DNA of 64,000 bases from positions 213,516 to 277,515 of the forward strand of contig NZ_JAPFBJ010000004.1 of assembly GCF_030867385.1 (NCBI RefSeq), in the 5' to 3' direction. The position numbers and the translations under genes are program-made. This document shows, one piece after another, positions 50,041-59,953 of the stretch (position 1 is the stretch's first letter; every line of letters begins with the position of its first letter). The notes beneath the pieces are model-generated. The model made no database searches, was not told the DNA's origin, and saw only the letters and a program-made list of their open reading frames with translations. Origin of the DNA: Sphingobium sp. DEHP117 (GTDB lineage: Bacteria > Pseudomonadota > Alphaproteobacteria > Sphingomonadales > Sphingomonadaceae).

Positions 50041-51218
50041 GCCAGTCGCTCGATGATGGTTGTATTGGCCGTGCCCGAGGCCTCGCAGATGGTTTGCAGG
50101 CCATAGCGGCCGCCCCGGCGCTCCAGCTCGCACAGCAGGTCGGTGAGCATGCGCGCGCCGGTGGAACCCAGCGGATGGCCGATCGCCACCGAGCCGCCGT
50201 TGACGTTGAGGCGATCATCCGGAATGCGGAATTCCTGCTGGAACATCAGCGGCACTCCGCCAAAGGCTTCGTTGACTTCAAACAGGTCAATGTCGGCCAG
50301 GCTCAGACACGATTCCTTCAGCGCCTTGCGGGTGGCATCGAGAACAGCGGTGAACTGGATGACGGGGTCGGCTGCCGCCACGGCAGTGCTGACGAAGCGC
50401 GCTCGCGGCACCAGGCCATGCTGTTTGGCATAGGCGCGGCTGGCGATCAGCAGCGCAGCGGCTCCATCGCTGATCTGCGACGAGTTGGCGGCCGTGGTGG
50501 CGCCGTCTGCGGAAAACACGGGCTTGAGCGTGGCCATCTTTTCGAGGTTGGGGTCCGCGCGCATGCCCTCATCGGCGGTGATGATCGGGCTGTCCGGGTC
50601 GGCCGGGTCCTCGTTCAGCCGCACCAGTTGATCTTGGACACGGCCGGCCTGCGATGCCGCGATGGCGCGCCGATGGCTGCGCACGGCGAAAGCGTCCAGG
50701 GCCTCGCGCGTGAGGCCGAAGCGCTTGTTCATCAACTCCGACGAGACGCCTTGCGGCAGCAGCGGGTTGTCCTGGTAGCGCGCCAGTTCGCGCGGGCTGT
50801 ATTGCGAGCCCAGCGGCGCGCCGGGCTTGAACGAAGGTGGCATGGGAGCCTGCGACATCGACTCCACCCCGGCCCCGATAACCAGTTGGTAGGCACCAGC
50901 CTGGATACCGTGCACGGCAAAGCTGACCGCTTGCTGGCCGGAGCCGCATTGCCGGTCAACCGTCACAGCCGGGACGGATTCGGGCAGTCCCGCTGCCAAT
51001 ACGGCATGACGTCCCAGGTTGCCGTGCTGTTGATCCCACTGCAGCACGCAGCCAACGATCACATCGTCCAGATCTGCGGGGTTGACGCCGGAGCGCTCGA
51101 CCAGTTGGCGTAGCGTCTCGCCCAGCAGATCGACGGGGTGCCATTTCTGCAGGCGCCCACCGCGTTTGCCCACCGGGGTGCGCAGAGCACCGACGATGAC
51201 GGGTTCATGGTCATTCAT
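50037..51218 (-). CDS. Acetyl-CoA acyltransferase (thiolase)
   Basis: A 393-residue thiolase: AVTVDRQCGSGQQAVSFAVH has the nucleophilic Cys, FEVNEAFGGVPLMFQQEF the NEAF motif with the active-site His nearby, NVNGGSVAIGHPLGSTGARM the GHP motif, and TICEASGTANTTIIE the second Cys region, where the usual C-x-G reads CEASG. It cleaves 3-ketoacyl-CoA with CoA. It starts 27 nt after the CoA ligase stop. Confidence 0.93.
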   Translation of the reverse strand: MNDHEPVIVGALRTPVGKRGGRLQKWHPVDLLGETLRQLVERSGVNPADLDDVIVGCVLQWDQQHGNLGRHAVLAAGLPESVPAVTVDRQCGSGQQAVSFAVHGIQAGAYQLVIGAGVESMSQAPMPPSFKPGAPLGSQYSPRELARYQDNPLLPQGVSSELMNKRFGLTREALDAFAVRSHRRAIAASQAGRVQDQLVRLNEDPADPDSPIITADEGMRADPNLEKMATLKPVFSADGATTAANSSQISDGAAALLIASRAYAKQHGLVPRARFVSTAVAAADPVIQFTAVLDATRKALKESCLSLADIDLFEVNEAFGGVPLMFQQEFRIPDDRLNVNGGSVAIGHPLGSTGARMLTDLLCELERRGGRYGLQTICEASGTANTTIIERLA

Positions 51219-51245
51219 GTTGTTCTCCTGTAGAAAAAGGTTGGC

Positions 51246-52913
51246 TCACTCTGCGTAGCGGCCCGCATGCTCGGCGCGTATGCGCTTCTTGTCGAGCTTG
51301 CCGACGCTGGTCTTGGGGATGGCTTCGACAAACAGGACCTGATCGGGCAACTGCCACTTTGCGAAGGCGCTGGATAGGTGTTCCTGCAGTTGTTCCTGGG
51401 TTGCCTGCTGGCCGGGCTTCAGCACCACCAGGGCCAGCGGCCTTTCCTGCCACTTCGCATGAGGAATGCCGACCACCGCGGCATCACGCACGGCGGAATG
51501 GCCCATGAGCAGGTTTTCCATGTCGATGGAAGAAATCCATTCGCCGCCGCTCTTGATCACGTCCTTGATGCGGTCAGTGACCTTGAGGTAGCCGTTCTCG
51601 TCCACCGTGCCGACATCGCCCGAGCGCCACCACCCGCCCACCAAGAAGCGATCACCAGAATCGGGCATGTCGTGGTAGCTGGTCGTGATCCAGGGGCCGC
51701 GCAGGCAAATCTCTCCGGCCGACTGGCCGTCGTGCGGCAGGTCCTGGTCGTTGGCATTTAGGATGCGGATGTCCACGCCAGTCAGGACCAGGCCCTGCTT
51801 GCGCTTGAGATTCCACCGCTCCTCCTGGGTCAAGCGGTTACTCAGCGTGGGCTTGAGACGGTTGACGGTCACCAGCGTAGTGGCTTCGGTGGCGCCGTAG
51901 GCGTGCACCACCTCAGCGCCCGTGAGGTTGTAGAAACCGATCATCATCGACAGCGGTGGCTCGGAGGCACCAGACAGCATGCGCATGCGGCCAAAGTCCG
52001 GCTTGACCGGCATCGTCTCGATGTACTGCAGCATCGGTTGGAAGATGGCCGGCGCGCCATTGGTGATGGTCACACCCTCGGCGATCATGGCGTCAACCAG
52101 CGGCTTGGTGTCTTCGGCAGCGTAGCGGCCAGGCAGCACGATCTTGTCGGCCAGCAGCGTGGCGGCCTGTGGCAGGCCCCAGCACTGCCCGTGGAACATG
52201 GGCGTGATGAGCATGACGCAGTCGTCCAGCGTCATGCCCAAATTAGTGGCCATGGCCGTGGAGTGCAAGTAGATGCCGCGGTGCGAGTAGTACACGCCCT
52301 TGGGCTTGCCTGTGGTGCCGGTGGTATAGCAGGCGCTGTAAGCCGAGGTTTCGTCAATCTCGGGCCAGTCGATCTTCGTGTCGGCAGCGGCCAGCAGGTC
52401 TTCATAGTGCAGCAGCGGCTTCAGCGTGGTCTTGATCTGGTCCAGCGGCTTGTCGGTCATGACGATCCAGCCCTTGATCTGGGGGGAGTTCGCTGCAACG
52501 GATTCGGCGATCGGCAGCAAGGACTCGTCCACGCAGACGTAAGACACCTTGCTGTGGCCAACCACATAGCCCAAGTCCTCAGCGCCTAGGCGCAGGTTCA
52601 TCTGCAGCATGACCGCGCCCAGGCCGGGGATGGACCAGTACAGCTCGAAGTGGCGCCGACTATTCCAGTCTAGGATGCCGACCCGGTCGCCCGGCTCGAC
52701 GCCTAGTGCGCGCAGTGCATTGGCACTGCGGCAGACGCGCGCGTAGCACTCGGCATAGGTGTAGCGATCCCAGCCACCATCGGGTGTGCGGTAGACGATC
52801 TCCTGGTCCCCGTGGGTGCGCGCGGCGTGCCGGATCAGCGTCGTAGTGTTGAGCTGGCGCTCGTTACCCGTGGTGGACGGGCATCCGCGAACGAGCTGGG
52901 TGGTAGCTGTCAT
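51246..52913 (-). CDS. Acyl-CoA synthetase (AMP-forming)
   Basis: A 555-residue ligase. AMP-binding motif [18 protein letters not shown] near 195, [16 protein letters not shown] (A5), [20 protein letters not shown] (A7), [20 protein letters not shown] (A8), and [15 protein letters not shown] with the C-terminal Lys. It activates a carboxylic acid to its CoA thioester and resembles medium/long-chain fatty-acyl ligases; the exact substrate cannot be told. The ATG at 52913 overlaps the CaiB stop (ATGA). Confidence 0.92.
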   Translation of the reverse strand: MTATTQLVRGCPSTTGNERQLNTTTLIRHAARTHGDQEIVYRTPDGGWDRYTYAECYARVCRSANALRALGVEPGDRVGILDWNSRRHFELYWSIPGLGAVMLQMNLRLGAEDLGYVVGHSKVSYVCVDESLLPIAESVAANSPQIKGWIVMTDKPLDQIKTTLKPLLHYEDLLAAADTKIDWPEIDETSAYSACYTTGTTGKPKGVYYSHRGIYLHSTAMATNLGMTLDDCVMLITPMFHGQCWGLPQAATLLADKIVLPGRYAAEDTKPLVDAMIAEGVTITNGAPAIFQPMLQYIETMPVKPDFGRMRMLSGASEPPLSMMIGFYNLTGAEVVHAYGATEATTLVTVNRLKPTLSNRLTQEERWNLKRKQGLVLTGVDIRILNANDQDLPHDGQSAGEICLRGPWITTSYHDMPDSGDRFLVGGWWRSGDVGTVDENGYLKVTDRIKDVIKSGGEWISSIDMENLLMGHSAVRDAAVVGIPHAKWQERPLALVVLKPGQQATQEQLQEHLSSAFAKWQLPDQVLFVEAIPKTSVGKLDKKRIRAEHAGRYAE

Positions 52914-53980
52914 TTCTTTGTCTCCTGAGTGGTTGCGTTGAGAGCCTGGAACCGTGGGGCCGGAGCCGCTTCGATGGCGCCGGAGGGGGTGGATTGGTAG
53001 ATGCCCCTTGCCGCGTTGTGCGGATGCCGAACTGACTCGGCCAAGCTGAGCACAGGCGCAAAGCAGGCGTCGCTGCCTTCGAGCAATTCGCACCAGTGCG
53101 CCCGGGGCCTGCTGCGGATAAGGGCCACGATGCGCTCCTTCAGCGCTGGCCACTTCGCAGTTTCGTACTGCTCGGCAGGGTTGACGTCCGTCAGGCCCAG
53201 CTTTGACAGCAGCAGTGCGTGGAATGCGGGCTCTACCGCCGCGAGGCTGATGAAGCCGCCGTCGGCGCAGGCATACACGTCATAGAATGGCGAATCGTGA
53301 AACGGACTCGGCTGCGCGCCATCGATCTGCCCATTGGCGCGAATCCAGTGCACCAGCGTGCCCAGCATGGCCACGATGTCGACTATTGCCGCGTCCACGA
53401 CCCTGCCTTGACCGGTGGCGCGCGAATCGACCAACGCACAGGCGACGCCAAAGGCAAGGCCCAGCGCCCCCGTCGCGTCCCCGAGTACCGAGGGCGGCAC
53501 GATAGGCGCCTGCCCCCTCCGCGCAGACAGCGACAGCAAGCCCGTCAACGCGACATAGTTCAGGTCATGGCCAGCGGCCTGGGCGAGCGGGCCGTCCTGG
53601 CCCCAGCCCGTCATCCGGCCGTAGACCAACCGGGGGTTGCGCGCAGCGCATTCGGCGGGACCGAGGCCCAGCCGCTCCATCACACCTGGGCGATAGCCCT
53701 CGATCAGGGCGTCGGCCTGGGCGATCAGCGCCAGAGCGCGCACCTTGCCGTCGGCCGACTTCAGGTCTATGACCTCGACTGTCTTGCCGCGGTGTAGCGG
53801 ATTCCTCGCCGCTCCGCCCAGCAGCTGCGCTCCAGCAGCCTGCTCGGCCCGTGTCAGCACGATCACCTCGGCGCCCATGTCGGCCAGCATCATGGCGGCC
53901 AGCGGGCCCGGCCCGAGGCCCTCGAACTCCACCACGCGGATGCCGTTTAGCGGCGTCCGCAGCGTGTGCGGCGCGTTCAC
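52910..53980 (-). CDS. CaiB/BaiF family CoA-transferase
   Basis: A 356-residue class III CoA-transferase: LNGIRVVEFEGLGPGPLAAM MLADMGAEVI at the start, YRPGVMERLGLGPAECAARN PRLVYGRMTGWGQDGP, GHDLNYVALTGLLS with the catalytic Asp, and GQGRVVDAAIVDIVA. This resembles alpha-methylacyl-CoA racemase as well as CoA-transferases. Racemisation of a 2-methyl-branched acyl-CoA before dehydrogenation would fit this operon. The GTG start at 53980 overlaps the dehydrogenase stop (GTGA). Confidence 0.9.
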   Translation of the reverse strand: MNAPHTLRTPLNGIRVVEFEGLGPGPLAAMMLADMGAEVIVLTRAEQAAGAQLLGGAARNPLHRGKTVEVIDLKSADGKVRALALIAQADALIEGYRPGVMERLGLGPAECAARNPRLVYGRMTGWGQDGPLAQAAGHDLNYVALTGLLSLSARRGQAPIVPPSVLGDATGALGLAFGVACALVDSRATGQGRVVDAAIVDIVAMLGTLVHWIRANGQIDGAQPSPFHDSPFYDVYACADGGFISLAAVEPAFHALLLSKLGLTDVNPAEQYETAKWPALKERIVALIRSRPRAHWCELLEGSDACFAPVLSLAESVRHPHNAARGIYQSTPSGAIEAAPAPRFQALNATTQETKK

Positions 53981-55122
53981 AGCTTCCTCGCGATCAGTTC
54001 CTTCATGACCTCGTTCGCGCCGCCGTAGATCTTCTGCACGCGCGAGGCGGCGTACATGCGCGCGATCGGGTACTCGGCCATGAAGCCATAGCCGCCGAAC
54101 AACTGCAAGCATTCGTCGGTCACACGGCACTGCTGTTCTGTGCACCACCACTTAGCCATGTACGCAGCCTCGTCGTCGAGCGTTCTGTCCAGCAGCCGCT
54201 GCGTGCAGTCGTTGACGAAGGTGCGCACCACGTGGGCGATGGTGGCCAGCTCGGCCAGCTTGTGGCGCGTGGTCTGCATGTCGAACAACGGCGCGCCGAA
54301 GATCTTGCGCTCCTTTGTGTATTCGATGGTCAGCTCCAGGGCTCGGTCGATGACGGCCGCCGCTGGCACCGCGATGGACATCCGCTCGTAGGGCAGCTGG
54401 CTCATCAACTGCTTGAATCCATGGCCTTCGACGCCCCCCAGCAACTGGTCAACCGGCACACGCACCTCGTCGAAGAAGAGTTCGGCCGTGTCCGACGCCG
54501 GCATGCCGATCTTTTCGAGTAGGCGGCCCACGCGAAACCCGGGTAGGTTTTCGGTCTCCACCACGATCAGCGACAAGCCCCGGCTCCCCGCTTCGCCGGT
54601 GCGCGCAACCACGATCAGCAGGTTGCAGGTGAAGCCATTGGTGATGAAGGTCTTGGCGCCGTCGATCACGTAGTGGTCGCCATCGCGACGCGCGCGGGTG
54701 GCGATGGCCTTGAGATCCGTTCCACAGCTTGGCTCGGTCATCGCGATGCCGGCCAGCATCTCGCCGTTGTTCAGCTTGGGCAGCCAGCGCTGCTTCTGTG
54801 CCTCGGTGCCGAAGTCCATGATGTAATGCGAGGCGATGCTGTGCACCGTGACGTTGTTGGGCATTTCGGCCTTGGTCAGCTCGTCCTGCACCACCAGTTG
54901 GTAGGCGATGCTGGCACTGGCGCCGCCGTAAGCCTCTGGCATTTCGGGCAGCAGAAAGCCCATTTCGCCGAAGGGCCGCCAGGTTTCGCGCGGGATGTAG
55001 CCCTGCTCGCGCCAGCCAGGCAACTTCGGCGCCATTTCGGCGGCGATGTAGCGGCGAACCTGGTCGCGAAAGGTCTCGATGTCGCTGTCCATCCAGGGTT
55101 GGCGGTGCAGTTGCGGCAGCAT
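53977..55122 (-). CDS. Acyl-CoA dehydrogenase
   Basis: A 381-residue flavoenzyme: MTEPSCGTDLKAIATRARRD, DHYVIDGAKTFITNGFTCNL, QLPYERMSIAVPAAAVIDRA, and CLQLFGGYGFMAEYPIARMY followed by RVQKIYGGANEVMKELIARK. The usual C-terminal catalytic Glu position is Gly (YGGANE). The Glu of PYERM fits the isovaleryl/long-chain type instead. It inserts the alpha-beta double bond. The ATG at 55122 has GAGG upstream. It is the first gene of the operon; 173 nt upstream an IS6100 copy begins, so its native promoter may be lost. Confidence 0.92.
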   Translation of the reverse strand: MLPQLHRQPWMDSDIETFRDQVRRYIAAEMAPKLPGWREQGYIPRETWRPFGEMGFLLPEMPEAYGGASASIAYQLVVQDELTKAEMPNNVTVHSIASHYIMDFGTEAQKQRWLPKLNNGEMLAGIAMTEPSCGTDLKAIATRARRDGDHYVIDGAKTFITNGFTCNLLIVVARTGEAGSRGLSLIVVETENLPGFRVGRLLEKIGMPASDTAELFFDEVRVPVDQLLGGVEGHGFKQLMSQLPYERMSIAVPAAAVIDRALELTIEYTKERKIFGAPLFDMQTTRHKLAELATIAHVVRTFVNDCTQRLLDRTLDDEAAYMAKWWCTEQQCRVTDECLQLFGGYGFMAEYPIARMYAASRVQKIYGGANEVMKELIARKL

Positions 55123-55295
55123 GGAAGCGCTCCTCAGAAAGTTGGTACGGTGAAGGTTTGAAAACTTGGCCAGCAATGTGGCCCCGGGTCATGCCCGCAC
55201 ATCCACAAGGGGGTAGCGAAGCGTCGAATCTCTGCGTTCTCAGGCTGTCTAGGGCATATGGTCGGTACTTAGCCCGTGCGCGTCTTGCCCGCCAG

Positions 55296-56175
55296 GGCTC
55301 TGTTGCAAAAATCGTGAAGCTTGAGCATGCTTGGCGGAGATTGGACGGACGGAACGATGACGGATTTCAAGTGGCGCCATTTCCAGGGTGATGTGATCCT
55401 GTGGGCGGTGCGCTGGTATTGTCGCTATCCGATCAGCTATCGCGACCTTGAGGAAATGCTGGCGGAACGCGGCATTTCGGTCGACCATACGACGATCTAT
55501 CGCTGGGTCCAGTGCTACGCCCCGGAGATGGAGAAGCGGCTGCGCTGGTTCTGGCGGCGTGGCTTTGATCCGAGCTGGCGCCTGGATGAAACCTACGTCA
55601 AGGTGCGGGGCAAGTGGACCTACCTGTACCGGGCAGTCGACAAGCGGGGCGACACGATCGATTTCTACCTGTCGCCGACCCGCAGCGCCAAGGCAGCGAA
55701 GCGGTTCCTGGGCAAGGCCCTGCGAGGCCTGAAGCACTGGGAAAAGCCTGCCACGCTCAATACCGACAAAGCGCCGAGCTATGGTGCAGCGATCACCGAA
55801 TTGAAGCGCGAAGGAAAGCTGGACCGGGAGACGGCCCACCGGCAGGTGAAGTATCTCAATAACGTGATCGAGGCCGATCACGGAAAGCTCAAGATACTGA
55901 TCAAGCCGGTGCGCGGTTTCAAATCGATCCCCACGGCCTATGCCACGATCAAGGGATTCGAAGTCATGCGAGCCCTGCGCAAAGGACAGGCTCGCCCCTG
56001 GTGCCTGCAGCCCGGCATCAGGGGCGAGGTGCGCCTTGTGGAGAGAGCTTTTGGCATTGGGCCCTCGGCGCTGACGGAGGCCATGGGCATGCTCAACCAC
56101 CATTTCGCAGCAGCCGCCTGATCGGCGCAGAGCGACAGCCTACCTCTGACTGCCGCCAATCTTTGCAACAGAGCC
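55296..56175 (+). mobile_element. IS6100: IS6100, copy 2
   Basis: Identical in length (880 bp), ends and orientation to copy 1. Flanking octamers CCCGCCAG and CGACCGCG are not duplicated. Copies 1 and 2 bracket the acyl-CoA operon as a 9-kb pseudo-compound transposon. Its right end truncates a ferredoxin reductase gene. Confidence 0.97.
55327..56121 (+). CDS. tnpA: IS6100 transposase
   Basis: The predicted protein is identical to that of copy 1 (264 residues, complete DDE triad). This suggests recent amplification or gene conversion among the copies in the replicon. Confidence 0.97.
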   Translation: MLGGDWTDGTMTDFKWRHFQGDVILWAVRWYCRYPISYRDLEEMLAERGISVDHTTIYRWVQCYAPEMEKRLRWFWRRGFDPSWRLDETYVKVRGKWTYLYRAVDKRGDTIDFYLSPTRSAKAAKRFLGKALRGLKHWEKPATLNTDKAPSYGAAITELKREGKLDRETAHRQVKYLNNVIEADHGKLKILIKPVRGFKSIPTAYATIKGFEVMRALRKGQARPWCLQPGIRGEVRLVERAFGIGPSALTEAMGMLNHHFAAAA

Positions 56176-56176
56176 C

Positions 56177-56863
56177 GACCGCGTGCTTGCGCGTGTCGCC
56201 GGCGCCGACATTTCGCGCTTCTATGAACAGATTCATCGTGCCCATGGGATAGATTTGCGCACAGGCGTCGCGGTGGATCACATCATCGGTGAGGGCGCCG
56301 TCACCGGCGTGGCACTGGCGAATGGGGAGGTGATCCCAGCAGACATGGTGATCGTCGGAGTTGGCATTCTGCCGTCGATCGCGCCGCTCGTCGAAGCGAA
56401 CGCCGAAGCGGACAACGGTATCGTCGTGGACGAGTATTGTCGCAGCAGCCTCGCCGACATCTACGCCGTCGGCGATTGCGCGGCGCATCGCAATCGCTTT
56501 GCCGGGGGCGCGCAGGTACGGGTCGAATCCGTACAAAATGCCAACGACCAGGCCACGACTGCGGCCAAACATATCGCTGGCGTTGCTGAACCGTATGCCG
56601 CGATACCCTGGTTCTGGTCGGACCAGTATGATCTCAAGCTGCAGACAGTAGGCCTTTCGATGGGCCACGATGACACGGTGCTGCGCGGCGCTCCCTCCGA
56701 ATGTAGCTTCTCGGTGGTCTATCTGAAGGACGGCAAGGTGATCGCGCTCGACTGTGTCAATGCCGTGAAGGATTACGTCCAGGGTCGAAAACTGATTCTG
56801 GAAGGAGCAACTCCCGACAGAACTCTGCTCGCGGACCATAACGTGCCGCTTAAAAGTATCTAA
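56177..56863 (+). pseudogene. Ferredoxin reductase (FAD/NAD), N-terminally truncated by IS6100
   Basis: The frame is open from the IS6100 edge and reads [20 protein letters not shown], then [20 protein letters not shown] and [20 protein letters not shown]. The last is the second FAD-binding motif with the catalytic-type [24 protein letters not shown] also appears. This is the C-terminal 228 residues of a putidaredoxin/rhodocoxin-type reductase, which passes electrons from NADH to a ferredoxin serving a P450 or dioxygenase. About 170 N-terminal residues, including the first FAD motif, are missing. The gene cannot make an active enzyme. Confidence 0.88.
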
Positions 56864-57049
56864 TGCAAGATCCAAACCGGTTATCAAGCGCGATGGTGAC
56901 TGGAATGCGGGCTGGGTTTTGTAGTCCTGCGCGGCAAAAGGAAGAGTTGCAAAAGGTATTGCTGGCTTCCGATAAGCAAGCTAGCGTTCAAAACGCGCGT
57001 TCACCACCAATTTCAGTTCGATTGACCGAGGCGGGTAAGCTAACCGCTC

Positions 57050-57412
57050 TCAGCCGGTGCCGGTGAAAGAAGGTGCTGAGCCCAGTTGGCTTGCGGAACA
57101 TAAAGGCGCCCAAGGAAGTTTCGTTGCTATAAGCGAAATGCGGCGCCCGCTTGAAGCGGGATTACCGATTAATCGTGATTTGAGAGCTTGGCTCACCACA
57201 CGGCTATTTCGATCGTAGATTGCAATGGTTTGAAGGTGGATGCGCCGGGCCAGCTCGACGTCGTGAGGCCGGTAATAGCGGCGATTGCCCGCGCGCTGGA
57301 GTGGGCGCAGCGCCGGAAAGCGCGTTTCCCAATAGCGCAAGACGTGCTGCGGAACATTCAGTTCAGCGGAAAGTTCGCCGATCGTGAGAAAGGCACCGGA
57401 TTGCTTGGTCAT
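57050..57412 (-). pseudogene. MerR-family regulator, C-terminally replaced
   Basis: Residues 1-60 are a normal MerR DNA-binding domain: GAFLTIGELSAELNVPQHVL, RYWETRFPALRPLQRAGNRR, YYRPHDVELARRI. From residue 65 the expected continuation of the helix is absent and the sequence becomes unrelated (IYDRNSRVVSQALKSRLIG). The chromosomal gene was therefore cut near 57220. It lies 60 nt downstream of ihfA, the order common in alphaproteobacterial chromosomes. Confidence 0.75.
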
Positions 57413-57472
57413 GCCCCCACTTTACCGGGCAGGCCGATCTCGTCAATCGGTCAGCGCGCGCTGCCGCCTATA

Positions 57473-57769
57473 TCAGGCCTTGGCAACGTGCTCGCGCATG
57501 ATCTGGCTCGGCCGGAAGGTCAGCACCCGGCGTGGCGTGATCGGCACCTCTATTCCGGTTTTTGGATTACGGCCGACCCGCGCAGACTTGTCACGCAGCA
57601 CAAAGGTGCCGAACCCAGAAATCTTGACGTTCTCGCCGCGCGCGAGCGCCTCGCACATCATGTCAAGTATGGACTCGACAATCCTCGCAGACTCCGCGCG
57701 GGACAGCCCCACTCTGCCGTTCAGGCTTTCCGCCAGATCAGCGCGCGTCAGCGTTTCTCTACCCCCCAT
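57473..57769 (-). CDS. ihfA: Integration host factor, alpha subunit
   Basis: A complete 98-residue DNABII protein: [60 protein letters not shown] and [17 protein letters not shown]. The GRNPKTG arm loop with the intercalating proline is present. IHF bends DNA in replication, transcription and recombination. Finding it on a mosaic of IS elements suggests a captured chromosomal segment. It may supply an extra IHF subunit to the host. Confidence 0.93.
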   Translation of the reverse strand: MGGRETLTRADLAESLNGRVGLSRAESARIVESILDMMCEALARGENVKISGFGTFVLRDKSARVGRNPKTGIEVPITPRRVLTFRPSQIMREHVAKA

Positions 57770-58057
57770 GATATGGTTCTTTCTCTTCTTCCCACCTAGA
57801 ATTGCGCACTTGATTCCCCAAGCGGATGCCTTTTGCCCTGCATTCCCCAAGTGGCGTGGCGTTTGAGGTGAAGATCGCCTGTATCCGAGCGCTAGACAAG
57901 GATTTTCTGCCGCAAGCGGCACCTGCGGTCGCGCAGACTGCTGGATCTGGACGGATCAGACCGCGAAGCCGCTGTTTCCTTGCCCAGGGGCGGCGTTTTT
58001 CAGCGCAGCGGACAGATCTGTCCAGCCGCTTTCGTTCAGTTTGAGCGTGGATCGCGA

Positions 58058-59413
58058 TCATGCGCATAGCGGTGGCGCTCGCAATCGGCGGATAGCGGCG
58101 AGGATGGCGCGTACCATCGTGCCGGTGACAGCGACCTCGGCCAGCTGGAAGGTGATGGTGCGGGCGTGACGGACCACACGTGCCCCGATCTTGATCAGCT
58201 TCAGTTGCAGGCTGGTCAACGACCAGTCGGCCATGGCCTCGGGCAGCTCGATGCAGCGCAAGAAGGTGGCCAGGTTGTACGCCAGGGCGTGCAGTTGCAG
58301 CCGCACCTCATTGTCGCGGAACTTCCGGCACGACAGCCGCGTCCAGCGAAAGGCGTATTTGCCCTCTTTGATGTGCTGCTCGGCGGTGCCGCGCTGGTTG
58401 TAGAACCGCACCACCCAGTCCGGCTCCATCGGCAGGTTGGTGACGATGAAGCCGACACGCGGGAACAGTTCGCCCGGATGCCATTCGATCTTGGCGATCA
58501 CCCGGCGTTCCTTGTCCCAGGACGCCGCCTGATACTCGAATTCCTCGAAGAACCGCTTGACCTTGGTCAGTGACGGCCGCCCGACAGGGCGCGTTAGCCG
58601 ATGCGCGATCTTGTCCTTGAGGACCGCGTTTGCGGGCAGCCGGATGGCGTAGAAGAACCGCGCTTCTTCCAATCGCTCATAGATCGCCGGGATCGCGTAG
58701 GCAGCATCGGCCCGGAAGAACCTGCCACCAAGGTCGCGCTCCGCGTAGCGCGCAATGACGGGGTCGAGAACATCACGCCAGCCATCGGCGCTGTGGACGT
58801 TGCCATGGCGCAGGGCGCAGCGTTCCAGCATCCCGAACTGGTTGAACAGAAAGTTGGGGTGATAGCAGCTACAGTCGAAATGGCCATTCCAGGCGGACCC
58901 TTCCTGGTCGCCATGGGTCGGGCTGACCGAGCTGTCCATGTCCAGAACGATGTACTTCAGCCCGTTACGGTCATGGAACCGGTCGATCCATTGCCCGTTC
59001 AGGTCGGCCAGCGCGGCACGGTTCCCGGCCAGAGCCAGCGTCTCGGTCTCGAACCGTCCCATCTGCGATGCCGAGGCCGCTTGTGCATCGACCGCTCTGC
59101 CGCCGACAACTTGGCGCATGACCGGATCGCAGGCGAGACGGTTGGCGTCGTTGACATCCTCGTATCCGGCCAGCCGCCCAAAGACTGATTGCCGGAACAG
59201 GCCGTCGAGCCGATGGACCGTGTTCTTGCCAGAGCGAGTATCGCGCAGCGCCGCTGACGCCAAATCGGACAACCCGAGCGCGTCATCAAGCTCGCGCATC
59301 ACCAGAAGGCCGCCGTCGGAACTGAGCTGCGTGCCGCGAAATTCCAGCCGCACGCGAGGGTCGAAATCCACCCGATCTGCCCGTTGCAAGCCCGCACCCT
59401 CTGGGTGATCCAT
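58058..59413 (-). CDS. IS1380-family transposase
   Basis: A 451-residue DDE transposase: VRLEFRGTQLSSDGGLLVMR at the N terminus, GLKYIVLDMDSSVSPTHGDQ (first Asp), GRFFRADAAYAIPAIYERLE (second Asp), VVRFYNQRGTAEQHIKEGKY (Glu) and QLHALAYNLATFLRCIELPE. This is the IS1380 pattern. It appears full length. I could not delimit the terminal inverted repeats, so only the gene is given. It lies between ihfA and the permease and probably forms part of the mosaic's assembly. Confidence 0.9.
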   Translation of the reverse strand: MDHPEGAGLQRADRVDFDPRVRLEFRGTQLSSDGGLLVMRELDDALGLSDLASAALRDTRSGKNTVHRLDGLFRQSVFGRLAGYEDVNDANRLACDPVMRQVVGGRAVDAQAASASQMGRFETETLALAGNRAALADLNGQWIDRFHDRNGLKYIVLDMDSSVSPTHGDQEGSAWNGHFDCSCYHPNFLFNQFGMLERCALRHGNVHSADGWRDVLDPVIARYAERDLGGRFFRADAAYAIPAIYERLEEARFFYAIRLPANAVLKDKIAHRLTRPVGRPSLTKVKRFFEEFEYQAASWDKERRVIAKIEWHPGELFPRVGFIVTNLPMEPDWVVRFYNQRGTAEQHIKEGKYAFRWTRLSCRKFRDNEVRLQLHALAYNLATFLRCIELPEAMADWSLTSLQLKLIKIGARVVRHARTITFQLAEVAVTGTMVRAILAAIRRLRAPPLCA

Positions 59414-59953
59414 GAAACGCGCCCCTCGCAGCCTTCAACACCATGTTTTATATAGGAAATATAATGGTCAGGACAGCGAAATCAGCGCCTTACTTGGGAA
59501 ATGTGGGTTGAAGCCCTCCTATCGATCGACTTTTAGTCCACGCTCATCTTGCGTGCAGTTCGACGCCCGCTGTAGACGTGCGGCGGGACACTCTCAGCGA
59601 AGAGTCAGCGCCATTGTCGGAAATGTGCATCAGCTAACGCGCTTTCAGCGAATGTTTCCGGCGGAGATCAAGCCAAACTATTCGATCATACCGTTGGTTT
59701 CGTGATGGATGGCGATGCTGCGCTCGAGCCACGAGTCTCCACTTTGGGGCGAGCGTAGTGGGACGCGGACAAACGCCCCCTAAAACAGAGACTTCTGGAG
59801 AAGAGTGAGGAACCGGAATCGGCAGGCGGCTTGTGAGCCCGACATCAAAGCGACCCTCGCGTCCGACAATACTCGACTCCGCCCGAACTTCAGCTGAACG
59901 GCTTTTGTTTGACAGGGCCGGCGAGGACAATGGTTCCTCTAACAGAGGCGCGG
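59414..59953. other. Gene-free stretch between IS1380 transposase and permease
   Basis: No convincing gene on either strand over 540 nt. A minus-strand open frame at 59634-60026 overlaps the permease end and has poor codon character. The part nearest 59414 should contain the upstream end of the IS1380-family element. Confidence 0.4.

Noticed and set aside
58040..59470. Terminal repeats of the IS1380-family element
   Set aside because: No convincing matching inverted repeat was found on both sides, so only the transposase gene is annotated.
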